Source of the DNA: Heloderma charlesbogerti
Lineage: Eukaryota; Chordata; Lepidosauria; Squamata; Helodermatidae
Length of the DNA: 64,000 bases
Assembly: GCA_026122225.1 (NCBI GenBank)
Contig: JANEZZ010003061.1
Location: 1,302,001-1,366,000, forward strand
Direction of reading: 5' to 3'
Below the pieces are notes generated by a model. It did no database searches. It saw only the letters and a program-made list of their open reading frames with translations, and had not been told where the DNA came from. The position numbers were made by a program, and so were the translations under genes. Shown one piece after another: positions 55,760-64,000 of the stretch (the first letter of the stretch is position 1; every line of letters begins with the position of its first letter).

Positions 55760-56180
55760 CACTGTGAATTTGGTCCAGGTACCAACTTCTAAAGTTGGCT
55801 TTATCAGCCTTGCATGTCCTTGAAGTCCACCCCAATGGCAGTCTGGTGGCAGCCTACTGAACCAATTGACATTTCTAAGGACTCCTCAAAGGCAGCCAAT
55901 TTATAAGGCATGAATTACAATGGCTTGGTCATCCTTTATCCAGGAAAAAATGCAGCTGGTGTTTGACCCTGAGCTAGTAGAAAGCACTCTTAGCCACCAC
56001 TGCCACCTGGGCATCCAGAAGCAGCACTGGATCCAAGATCACGCCTAAGCTGCAGAACTGATACTGCAAACTGCCATGAGTTTAGATACCCTTGTGGAAA
56101 CTATCCTTGTTCTTGTGTGTCACCCAAGGACTGAATATGAGAACCTCAACTGATCAGTAACTGGCCTCTTTTGGTAACAA
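55760..56180 (-). mobile_element. Old L2-like fragment, antisense
   Basis: The plus strand carries, in decayed form, the antisense L2 order: agcctactgaaccaattgac..tttctaaggactcctcaaagg-cagcc, then a late block ctgggcatccagaagcagca..ccaagatcacgcctaagctg. These correspond to 'fullength L2' antisense blocks at 59820-59880 (gaggacccccaagct). No open frame remains. Confidence 0.55.
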
Positions 56181-58289
56181 ATATTTATGTATTTGTAATA
56201 TCTTTAAATTACAGAAATAACTGTAACCTATTGTGACCATTTTGAAAGGTTAATGAAGTTAATTTGAAAATGGAAAACACTGTTTAATAATCAACGTTTT
56301 AAGCCACTGTTCAAAACCAGTTTTTTTTACTCATGCACTTTTTTCAGGTACCTATTAGCCACAGCCTCCTGTAAAGACACAGCTCCAAAACATATTAAGT
56401 TAGGAATAGAGTTCTGTTATGTTCTCCTGCCTATGAGAGTCTCATAGGGACTCATATCTGTTAACTATAAAGAAATCATTTTTGCTTGTTACAAGTCAAA
56501 TCCCTCTTCATCAATCCCCAAGTATCATCTCCAGGGTGATCATGTATTCATTGTATAATGTCTGAAAGTAAACATGTTCCTAAGCAAAGGCGATAAGAAC
56601 AGGCCTTTTCCCCCTTCAGTGCTGGCTCTTTATTTAAAAGCTTTCATTTAAGATTTCAAGATTATGGGCCTCACCAAAGTTACATCACCACAGCGAGAAA
56701 GTCCCTTTTGGTTAATCAGAAGAGCAAGTCAAACATTCTTGGAAAAAGGTTATAAATATTTCAGCTTGATAGTTATCAAGTGTATTTTGGAGTTGCAGTT
56801 CAAGGAACAGTTTCACTAACTCTATTCCCTGATTAAATAATTTATATTTTCCAGTACATTAAGTAACAATTTATATTAAATCCTTAGACCTTTATTTTCT
56901 ATTTTAAGAAACAATACCCATTGATAAATATGTTACCGAAAAATATAAGTGATATTTTTAAGGCTTTATTTACTGTACAAAGGTGAAGACTCACATGAGA
57001 TAGCATAACTCAGTTTTGAGTATATTAGTATTCTGAGCAGGGAACTTTTTATAACAATCTGGAAATAGTTAGAATGTATTGTACTTCTTACTGAGAAAAG
57101 AAAGGAAATATTACTGAAAACCAAATCTGCTCTGTATCAAAGAAGGAACTATACTAAAAAAAAAAGAAAATCAAACATTAAGAAAAGCTTCATGGTTTAT
57201 TTGAGAAATCTGCTACAAAACAGTATCACAGCTGTGACATATAAAACTAGGCTATAGGGAACAAAGACTAGCTAATAAAGGACAGATCTTGTCAAAAACA
57301 ACATCTTAATCCCACCCCCAAATTAACTTAATTCAAATGCATTGATCATGTCATTATATATTTTGAATTTTCCAGAAGAGCACTGTAGATGCAATAACCA
57401 AAATCAATCTAATTATAACCTCAAGTTCATATTTGTGCAATGCAGTGTTGGCACACATGAAGGAAAGCTGTTAAAAAGGGACAATAGCAACCAAAATGCA
57501 AAGAAACAACAGCCATTTCTGAGTGCCAAATGAATGATGCAGTATCCTTACAGGAGTTCCCGTAAAGCTTAAAGTGAATTTTTCACAAAGACTAAATTCC
57601 TCTGGGGAAACAGACTTGATTGCATATCCTTCGGAGTCTAAAAACCTGCCCATATGAACTGAATTATCCATGACATGTACCTTCAGACGTTTGTAATGTG
57701 ATATTTCATGTAAATTTAGACCATACCTTGGACATGAGCCGCTGGCAATGTTAAGTTTATTCAGGAGCTCAGATAAGAAAAAAATTCTGACATCCTTGCT
57801 AATCTGTAGTCGTTAACATGGAATTTCCAACATAAAGAGCATAAAAGCATCTAATTTGCTGTAGCAAATGAAAGGAAAACAAACTTTGCATTTCCCTTTC
57901 CTTTTTCAGTGTCTACTGTTACCCTGGTTTATACAAACAAAATCTTTTCAAAAGCCTTCTCAGTCATCCATCTTTTTAAAGATACATCAGACTCCTAGAA
58001 CAGACTGCAAAATGTAATTAATTTTGAACATAAAATCAAAACTGGTCATGTTCTTAAACGCTGTCTAACCTGTATTCTCAAAAGGTGATGGGGAGGAGAG
58101 ATGTAATACAGAGACCTGTGTCTCCAAAGGTGCTCTTCTGCTGAAGGAAGGCTCCCATCAGTGGAATGGAGAGGCGATTGTTGCCAATTCCCTCTCACCT
58201 CTGCAGCCCCAACCCTCTAGATGGTTGGGGACCCTTTGAAACTGTGTGGGAGGGAATCAGTGAAAATTGCCTCTCCCCTCCCCCTTACA
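56181..58289. other. Unassigned AT-rich DNA with one curious frame
   Basis: No recognised gene or repeat. A minus-strand frame ending at about 57552 (MDNSVHMGRFLDSEGYAIKS and onward) is followed by a GT (CCT|gtaagg) that could be a donor site, but I find neither an acceptor nor a recognisable protein family. Confidence 0.35.
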
Positions 58290-58345
58290 TTCCAAGAGCT
58301 TCGGCTATTGGGTGATATAGAAATATAATAAATCAATCAATCACG
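58290..58345 (+). mobile_element. L2 LINE tail
   Basis: ttccaagagcttcggctatt, gggtgatatagaaatataat and aaatcaatcaatca form the sense L2 3' terminus. Confidence 0.65.
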
Positions 58346-58983
58346 GAATTCCAACTCTGGCTTGTCTCTCCCCCAATTCCAACTCGGGGTTGTCTCTCTG
58401 TAGCAGCACCCACCATCAGGAAAACCATCCTTTGTGTAGTTTGGGAGGCAGAAAATGTGACATTTTTTAAACGCCTCCTGTAAACACACTTGTTCACCCA
58501 GGCTTTCTGTCACAGCCTTGTAGGTTATAGCCAGGATTTTAGTAGAAGTAGCCTGGAAGGGCTTGGGCCTATTCAGCCCATCTGGAAGGTCAGAATCTGT
58601 GTGAGCTTATCTCTGTCAGTGTTCTCAGAACAGAGCCGGGGGAGTCACCCAGCTCCCTGTCCACCTGCTGGTCTGGCCTTGGCAGGCAGGGAGGCTGAAA
58701 GCTGTCCATGAGAACCTGACAGAGGTGGGGTGGGGTTTGCAGAAGGGTTGCCCAGTTGAAGCGTCAATGCTGGACGGCAGATTTAGACAGGGGCCTTGCT
58801 GAAAGCTAAAGGCCCTTGTCTGTCAAGGGATCCGGAGGGGGTGTCTTACAGTCACGCCTTCCCTTTTAAGCTGATGCAAAGGTGAAGAGCCTTTGCTAAG
58901 AACATCTCGTCTTCATTGCCCGAAGCCTTGTCTGTTTGGATCCATCATCATCTGGGCTTTTGGAGGCACTCTGCACTCTGCAC

Positions 58984-59892
58984 ATCATCATCATTATTTA
59001 TTACATTCCTATACCGCCCAATAGCCGGAGATCTCTGGGCGGTTTACAAAGATTAAAAACATTAAAAATACAATATAAAGAGATTAAAAACCATTTACAT
59101 AAAAAACACATGGACAATATGCACGAAAGAAACATACATCCAAAACAACTTCAAACAACAATCTCAAAAACAACCATAACCATAAGACATTCCAGGATCG
59201 ATTAAACACTTATCATATACTGCCGAATGCCTGGGAGAAGAGAAAAGTCTTAACCTGGCGCCGAAAAGATAACAATGTTGGCGCCAGGTGGGCCTCGTCG
59301 GGGAGATCATGCCATAATTTGGGGGCCACCACCAAAAAGGCCCTCTCCCTTGTTGCCATCTTCTGAGCTTCCCTTGGTATAGGCAGCCAGAGGAGGGCAT
59401 TAGATGTTGAGCATAGTATATGGGTAGGTTTGTGTTGGGAGAGGCGCTCCATCAGGTATTGCGGTCCCAAGCTGTGTAAGGCTTTATCGGTTAAAGCCAG
59501 CACCTTGAATCAGGCCCAGAAACATACAGGCAGCCAGTGCAAGCGGGCCAGAGTCGGTCTTGTATTTTTCTGACTTTCTGGACCCCATTATCAATCTGGC
59601 CGCCACATTTTGCACAAACTGCAGTTTCTGAACCGTCTTCAAAGGCAGGCCCACGTAGAGTGCATTGCAGTAATCTAACCTGGAGATTACCAGGTTAGTA
59701 TAGACAACTGAAGACAACTGTATAGACAACTGAAGCCAGGTTATCTCTGTTCAGACAGGGACGTAGCTGGGCCACCAACTGAAGTTGGTGGAAGGCACTA
59801 CGTGCCACTGAGGACACCTGAGTCTCAAGTGACAAAGATGGTTCCATGAGGACCCCCAAGCTACGGACCTGCTCCTTCAGGGGGAGTGCAAC
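58984..59892 (-). mobile_element. L2 LINE, 3' part (left of the hairpin element)
   Basis: It starts (plus) with the antisense tail tattacattcctataccgcc and tctctgggcggtttacaaag. The minus strand then encodes ERLSQHKPTH-like, RERAFLVVAPKLWHDLP, GLPLKTVQKLQFVQNVAARL, LQLVAQLRPCL, and LKEQVRSLGVLMEPSLSLETQVSSV. The frame continues across the 934-bp insertion to 60827, as shown by the 8-bp duplication agtgcaac at both junctions. Small tandem duplication 'tatagacaactgaag' near 59700-59740. Confidence 0.85.
59885..59892. repeat. Left copy of 8-bp target-site duplication
   Basis: agtgcaac here is repeated exactly at 60827-60834 on the other side of the insertion. Removing the insertion and one copy makes the L2 reading frame continuous (…FWMGLHSPLKE…), matching the spacing of the L2 copy at 14.4 kb (…VLNGVWLPFKD). 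Eight base pairs is the duplication length of hAT elements. Confidence 0.85.
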
Positions 59893-60132
59893 TAGGGATG
59901 GCGGAGAATTTCTCCCCGAAACTTCGGGGGGCCGAGCGCCAACGTGTTCGGCCCCCCAAACAAGTTTCGGGGAGAAATCCTCCGCCCCCCCGCACCCCCC
60001 TGGGACGGGACTTACCTTCGCCGAATGTCCCTCCTGGCGGTGGGTCCGGCCGGCGGTTCGGCGGGTGTTCGAGCGGGGCGGGAGCGGCAGCCGGTCTTTT
60101 GACCGGCTGCCGCCGCCGCCATTACAATAAAA

Positions 60133-60612
60133 GAAAAAAAAACGCCCCTGATAGGCTACGTGACGATTAACGTAGCCTATCACGGCTAGATTTGCAAAGT
60201 CAGCCGTGATAGGCTACGTCAATCGTCACGTAGCCTATCACGGGTGACTTTAAAAAAAAAAAAAGCGCGTACGGATAATGGCGGCCCCCATAGGGAGCCG
60301 CCATTCCCGTTCCTTATTTGGTCGCTGTAGTCTACGTAAAGATTTACGTAGACTACGGCAAAAATAAGGGCAATGCTATTTGCGTTGCCCTTATTTTCGC
60401 CGTAATCTACAGCGACCAAATAAGGAACGCGAATGGTGGCTCCCTATCGGGGCCGCCATTAGCGTACGCGCTTTTTTTTTTTTTTTTAAGTCACCCGTGA
60501 TAGGCTACGTGACGATTGACGTAGCCCATCACGGCTGACTTTGCAGATCTAGCCGTGATAGGCTACGTTAATCGTCACGTAGCCTATCAGGGGGCTTTTT
60601 TTTTTTTTTTTA
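60133..60612. repeat. ~480-bp nested inverted repeat (giant hairpin)
   Basis: Arms 60133-60370 and ~60375-60612 are reverse complements with few differences. Shared segments in mirrored order are the A/T run, gataggctacgtgacgatta, a ggctag-tttgcaaagtcagcc spacer, a second gataggctacgtcaatcgtc copy, gggtgactt, an A/T run, gcgcgtacg, taatggcggcc and ccttatttggtcgctgtag. The four ~37-bp 'gataggctacgt...acgtagcctatc' units (near 60150, 60207, 60497 and 60553) are themselves palindromes. The left arm has an extra perfect 14+2+14 palindrome at 60327-60356 that the right arm lacks. Confidence 0.92.
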
Positions 60613-60623
60613 ACTTTCGCGTT

Positions 60624-60760
60624 CGCGGCCGGGTGAGGCGGGAAGCCTCCTCCCCGGCCTGAATTTCGGCTGGGCGAGGCGGGAAGCCTCCCCCCCGCCT
60701 GAATTTCGGCTGGGGCGAGGCGGGAAGCCCCCCCCCGGCCTGAACTTCGCGGGGGGAGCA
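60624..60760. repeat. ~38-bp tandem repeat, three units
   Basis: Units of the form gcctgaatttcggctgggcg followed by aggcgggaagcctcccccc, repeated three times with a diverging fourth (gcctgaacttcgcgggggga). Located between the giant hairpin and the right end of the hAT-like element. Confidence 0.85.
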
Positions 60761-60826
60761 GCGAAGCGCCTCCCCCCCACCGTGAACATCCTTCGAGGAC
60801 AGGTAAGGGACTTTTGTCCACCCCTA

Positions 60827-61588
60827 AGTGCAACCCCATCCAGAACTGGTTGAGCACCCTCCATCCAGTCAGAAGAACACCCACCAACAGCATCTCAGTC
60901 TTGTCTGGATTGAGTTTCAGTTTATTAGCCCTCACCCCATCCATTGTTGCAGCCAGGGACTGATTTAGCACATCCACAGCCTCACCTAAGAAAATGAAAA
61001 GGAGAAACAGACCTGCGAGTCATCAGCATACTGATGACAACATGCCCCCAAATGCCAGATGACCATACTCAACCATTTCATGTAGATGTTAAATAGCATA
61101 CTGAAGAATCCACAGGGCTGAACAAGATTCCCCAAACACCACCTTCTGGAGCTGACCATCCAAGTAGGAGTGAAACCACTGCAATGCAGTGCCTCCCACT
61201 CCCAGCTCAGATAAGCGTCCCAGAAGGATACCATGTTCGATGGTATCGAAAGCTGTGGAGAGTTCAAGGAGAATCAATAAGGTCACACTCCCCCTGTCTC
61301 TCTCCTGACATAGGTCATCATAGAAGGCGACCAAGGCTGTTTCCATGCCAAAACCCGGCCTGAACTACGACCGAAATGGATCTAGATAATCGGTCTCATC
61401 CAAGAGTGTCTGGAGCTGGCTGGCAACCTTGCTCAGGAAAGGAACATTTGCCACGTGCCTAAAATTTCTAAGATTTTCTGGGTCCAGGGAGAGTTTCTTT
61501 AGGAGTGGTCTCACTACAGCCTCTTTGAGGCAGCCCGGGACCATCCCCTCTTGCAAAGAGGCATTAATCACCTCCCTGGCCCAGCCAG
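60827..61588 (-). mobile_element. L2 LINE, RT part (right of the hairpin element)
   Basis: Minus-strand motifs: GTAWREVINASLQ-like, VVRPLLKKLSLDPENLRNFR, METALVAFYDDL, LLILLELSTAFDTIEHGILL (motif A), CHQYADDSQVCFSF (motif C, intact YADD) and NKLKLNPDKTEMLLVG, then the junction with the hAT-like element. Frames are broken near 61090-61350. At 61588 it abuts the 5' end of chromovirus copy 2. Confidence 0.87.
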
Positions 61589-62142
61589 TATCAGGGTGGA
61601 AACTGAGCCCATACAGCCCCAGAGCTCTATGGGGCTCTATGATTGTGATTCTGATTCTGAGGAGGAACAGCAATCCGTGAGAGAGGAGCCAGCTCATCCC
61701 TCACAGGCTCAGCACCTGGCAGAGATTCCTCCTGCCGGCATTCCTGAGTTAGATAGTGATCCTAGCAGTGAGAAAGTGCGGGAACGAGGCTTGCTAGATG
61801 CTCGATGCAGAGAGTGACGAGCGATGGAGGGCACGGAAAGGAGGCGTAGCACCCGTTTTGCGCGCAAGCAACAGCCGCCTCCCATGGACCCAAGGGAAAG
61901 AGGGAGGATCTCTCCCTAGCCCATAAGTTCTGGGTCTTCAAGTGACTCTCTTTCAAACAGGGATCAACTGCCTATTCGAAACTTAGGCCACTCTGCTGTT
62001 CCTTGCTTTAGTCGCTGGTGATTAGCATCTGAAAGAGTCATTAAGTTGTAAAAGGATTAAAGCTTTGAAAAGAATCCTTTCGTCTGTGTCTTGAGTTGGC
62101 TATTGGAGTCTACTGAAAGAAGCCGCCAGGGAGCTCCTGACA
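61589..62142 (+). repeat. 5' LTR of chromovirus copy 2
   Basis: 554 bp. It begins tatcaggg (TGTCAGGG in copy 1, with G to A at the second base) and ends cctgaca at 62136-62142. It aligns along its whole length with 8814-9367 reversed. It contains an open frame equivalent to the C-terminal tail of pol, up to a TAG at 61917-61919. Confidence 0.88.
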
Positions 62143-62190
62143 GCTTGATCCCCGTTCCTCTTTTCTCTGTCTCTCTTCTCCTCCTGCCAA

Positions 62191-63060
62191 ATGGAGGGTG
62201 CCAGGGACCCGGAAGTGCAAACTCTAGTGCAAGAGAACCAGATTCTTGTGATCAAGTGGCTCAACTGATGACTGCCGTACAGAATCTGCAAGCTGCGGTT
62301 CAACTCCTGCCACCTCCGATTCCCCCCTGCCGCAAGTCCCCGGTGGCTTTGCCAGAGAAGTTTTCTGGGGAGAAAGGACTTTTTCAGATTTTCCAGGCCC
62401 AATCGGAGCTGTACATGAGCCTTCGACCTGAGGATTTCCTCACGGAACAGGTTCGTCTGGGATTCATCATTAACTTACTTTCAGGCGTGGCAGCTAAATG
62501 GGCTTCGGGACTTCTTCTCGCTAATGACCCCCTGCTCGGGGACTATCAAGGTTTCATGACAGCGATGGCTAGATTTTTCGGTGACCCCCTGCACACGCAG
62601 ACGGCTTCTCGGGAGGTTCGCCACCTCAGGCAGGGCAAGGACTCAGTTTCCAGCTACGCGACAACTTTTCGCTTGCTGATGCAGGATTTACAGTGGAATG
62701 ATGCCGCGCTGGTGGCTCAGTTTTTGGACGGTTTGAACAAGATCTTGGACGAGTTGGCATGCATGCCTAGCCCGCCTACTTTGGAGGACCTCATCCAGAT
62801 GTGCCTCCAGATAGATAGTCGGCTGGAGGGCCGCTGGCAGACCCGGCGGGGCGCCGGGGGCTGAGATTTCCCTCGTCCCATTCCCCCCCATTTCCTGCCC
62901 CTCCCCCACCCCCCGCCCCTGCGGTGGGGGCGGAGGAGACCCCGATGCAGCTGGGAGCTACCCGAGCCCCACTGCCACCGGAGGAACTAGAGTGGTGGCA
63001 CGCTGAGCGCCAATGCTTTCGATGTGGAAAACTCGGACATTTCGCAAAAACCTGACGCAC
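62191..63060 (+). pseudogene. gag of chromovirus copy 2 (broken)
   Basis: The start is taken at the ATG at 62191 (MEGARDPEVQTLVQENQ), 49 bp after the LTR and equivalent to the copy 1 start. A one-base loss near 62250 relative to copy 1 breaks the frame shortly after. The main capsid-like frame (to 62861) has VALPEKFSGEKGLFQIF, LYMSLRPEDFLTEQVRLGF, LLSGVAAKWASG, MTAMARFFGDPL and QFLDGLNK. A TGA follows GAGG near 62862. The zinc knuckle CFRCGKLGHFAKT at about 63014-63055 has its last Cys codon changed to TGA. Confidence 0.88.
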
Positions 63061-64000
63061 TAGACCCGCAGCTCCTCTGCCTCCCCCTCCTCTCCTTCCT
63101 CCTCCTCCTCCTCCTCGCCCCCAGGCCTGACTAGGCTGCCCCCAAAGCCTGTTGGGGGTCTCCAGTGTGGGGGTCAGTTCCACACCCAGTGGGTGCCTTC
63201 TGCAACCCCCACCCTCCCATCTGCTATTACATGTTCACCTCCGCTCCTCCCAGTGGGGTGGGGTGGAGGCCCTGGCTTTAGTGGACTCGGGGGCTATGAC
63301 CACTTTCATGGATGAAACCTTCGCCCTCTTCCACAAGATTTCTACCCTGCCTCTTCCTGCCCCTTTGGCAGCGGAGACCATCGATGGGCGTCCTCTTTCT
63401 TCAGGCGCGGTGACCCGGATTACAACTCCACTCACTCTGCGTGCCCAGTCCCATGTTGAGCAGATTTAGTTTCACTTGGCCAAGGTTCCCCAATACCCAA
63501 TCGTGCTGGGTGTTTCCTGGTTCTCTACGCATAATCCTCAGATTTCTTGGGAGCTTCAGCAAGTGGAGTTTGCATCTCCCTACTGCCGGGAGCATTGCCT
63601 CCCGATCGAGGCGCCAGTCCCAGTCCAGGCCATAACCCTTTCCTCCCCCTCCTTGTCTGCTTCTGGCAGTTCTTCAGCTACTGTGATACTTCAGAGAAGT
63701 ATGCGGCTTTTCGGGATGTATTCAACAAGAAGGAGGCTGACCAGCTCCCCCCCCCCACCGCCCATTTGACTGTGCCATTAACCTCATTCTGGGGGTGACC
63801 ATCCCCGCTGGATGACTGTATTCGATGTCGGAGCCAGAACTTGGAGCTCTGTGGGAGTTTTTGGACACAAACCTCAAACGTGGCTTCATTCGCCCTTCCT
63901 CCTCCCCCGCCTGTGCCCCTACCATCTTTATGGCCAAGAAATCTGCAGAACTCCGCCCAGTGCACGATTGAAGAGCATTGAATTCGGTCTCAGTCCCCGA
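63061..64000 (+). pseudogene. Protease and start of reverse transcriptase, chromovirus copy 2
   Basis: The retropepsin loop reads ALVDSGAMTTFMDE, with the catalytic DSG intact and the next Thr changed to Met. A PIVLGVSWF segment is the second protease motif. RT then begins with YAAFRDVFNKKEADQLPPP, F-D-x-AINLI-equivalent DNA, and PSSSPACAPTIF followed by ELRPVHD and a stop (TGA at about 63969), where copy 1 reads FRALN. The sequence ends at the window border before the catalytic motif A. Confidence 0.85.

Larger units (their letters stand above)
59893..60826. mobile_element. Non-autonomous hAT-like DNA transposon, 934 bp, GC-rich
   Basis: The left end tagggatggcgg and the right end (reverse complement) taggggtggaca form a short terminal inverted repeat, TAGGG(A/G)TGG, of hAT type. 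It is flanked by the 8-bp duplication agtgcaac. Internally it is very rich in GC and CpG. It has a subterminal inverted pair (ctccccgaaacttcgg / aagtttcggggagaaatcc at 59910-59980), a giant nested hairpin (60133-60612) and a three-unit tandem block (60624-60760). No transposase frame is recognisable; overlapping open frames in the GC-rich part are compositional. It is younger than the host L2. Confidence 0.82.
61589..64000 (+). mobile_element. Chromodomain Ty3/gypsy retrotransposon, copy 2 (runs off window)
   Basis: LTR, gag, protease and the start of RT on the plus strand, in the same family as copy 1 (gag and RT motifs nearly identical residue for residue). It lies next to L2 sequence at its left end. 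A candidate primer-binding site (gcttgatccccgttcc) follows the LTR directly. The right part, including RNase H, integrase, chromodomain and 3' LTR, is beyond the window. Stops and frameshifts show it is inactive. Confidence 0.92.

Noticed and set aside
57471..57671. Minus-strand frame MDNSVHMGRFLDSEG... ending at a GT donor-like site
   Set aside because: It looks protein-like and has a plausible donor, but I find no acceptor, no partner exon and no family I can name. Left as a note only.
59846..60170. Overlapping GC-rich frames on both strands
   Set aside because: Arise from base composition of the hAT-like element; all frames stay open and none shows a domain.
60144..60600. CRISPR-like array (repeated gataggctacgt units)
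   Set aside because: The units alternate in orientation and make one large inverted repeat. There is no regular direct repeat-spacer pattern, and the genomic context is vertebrate.

Overview
The window looks like intronic DNA from a vertebrate, most likely a squamate reptile (lizard or snake). This is inferred from the repeats: BovB-type RTE LINEs, abundant L2 LINEs, CR1 LINEs ending in the TTCTATGAT 3' motif, tRNA-headed CORE/MIR-like SINEs, hAT-like hairpin elements and chromodomain Ty3/gypsy (chromovirus) LTR retrotransposons. No rRNA, tRNA, CRISPR array, bacterial operon or CpG-island promoter was recognised.

Host gene: three short exons with canonical splice sites lie on the minus strand at 39386-39450, 30810-30918 and 22175-22341. 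They splice in frame into about 113 residues of the neurobeachin family. I read it as NBEA rather than its paralogue LRBA. The two introns between them are 8467 and 8468 bp. The rest of the window is probably NBEA intron.

Layout: 1-8.3 kb is mostly unannotated AT-rich DNA with a SINE, a hairpin-element fragment, an L2 scrap and a CR1 tail. 8.3-15.0 kb is a minus-strand L2 LINE split by a broken chromovirus (8814-14200). 15.5-26.3 kb holds decayed L2 pieces, a SINE, two hairpin MITEs, microsatellites and the first listed exon. 26.7-29.95 kb is a nearly full-length but broken BovB. 33.3-35.06 kb is a 5'-truncated CR1, and 37.1-38.4 kb has two BovB 3' ends. 41.8-46.7 kb is a long CR1 with a two-copy 5' leader, split by an L2 in the opposite orientation. 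51.7-53.1 kb is an L1-type ORF1 without ORF2. 54.6-55.5 kb is a TG-rich tract with repeated MIR-core-like blocks. 59.0-61.6 kb is another minus-strand L2, interrupted by a 934-bp GC-rich element with an 8-bp target duplication and a giant nested hairpin. 61.6 kb to the end is a second chromovirus of the same family on the plus strand, running off the window.

The most interesting object is the 59893-60826 insertion, which has the boundaries of a non-autonomous hAT transposon and carries a roughly 480-bp inverted repeat built from smaller palindromes. Next come the chromovirus pol frame that continues about 310 bp into the LTR in both copies, and the tandem 5' leader of the CR1. All mobile-element coding regions are broken by stops, frameshifts or catalytic changes. 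They are relics rather than working systems.
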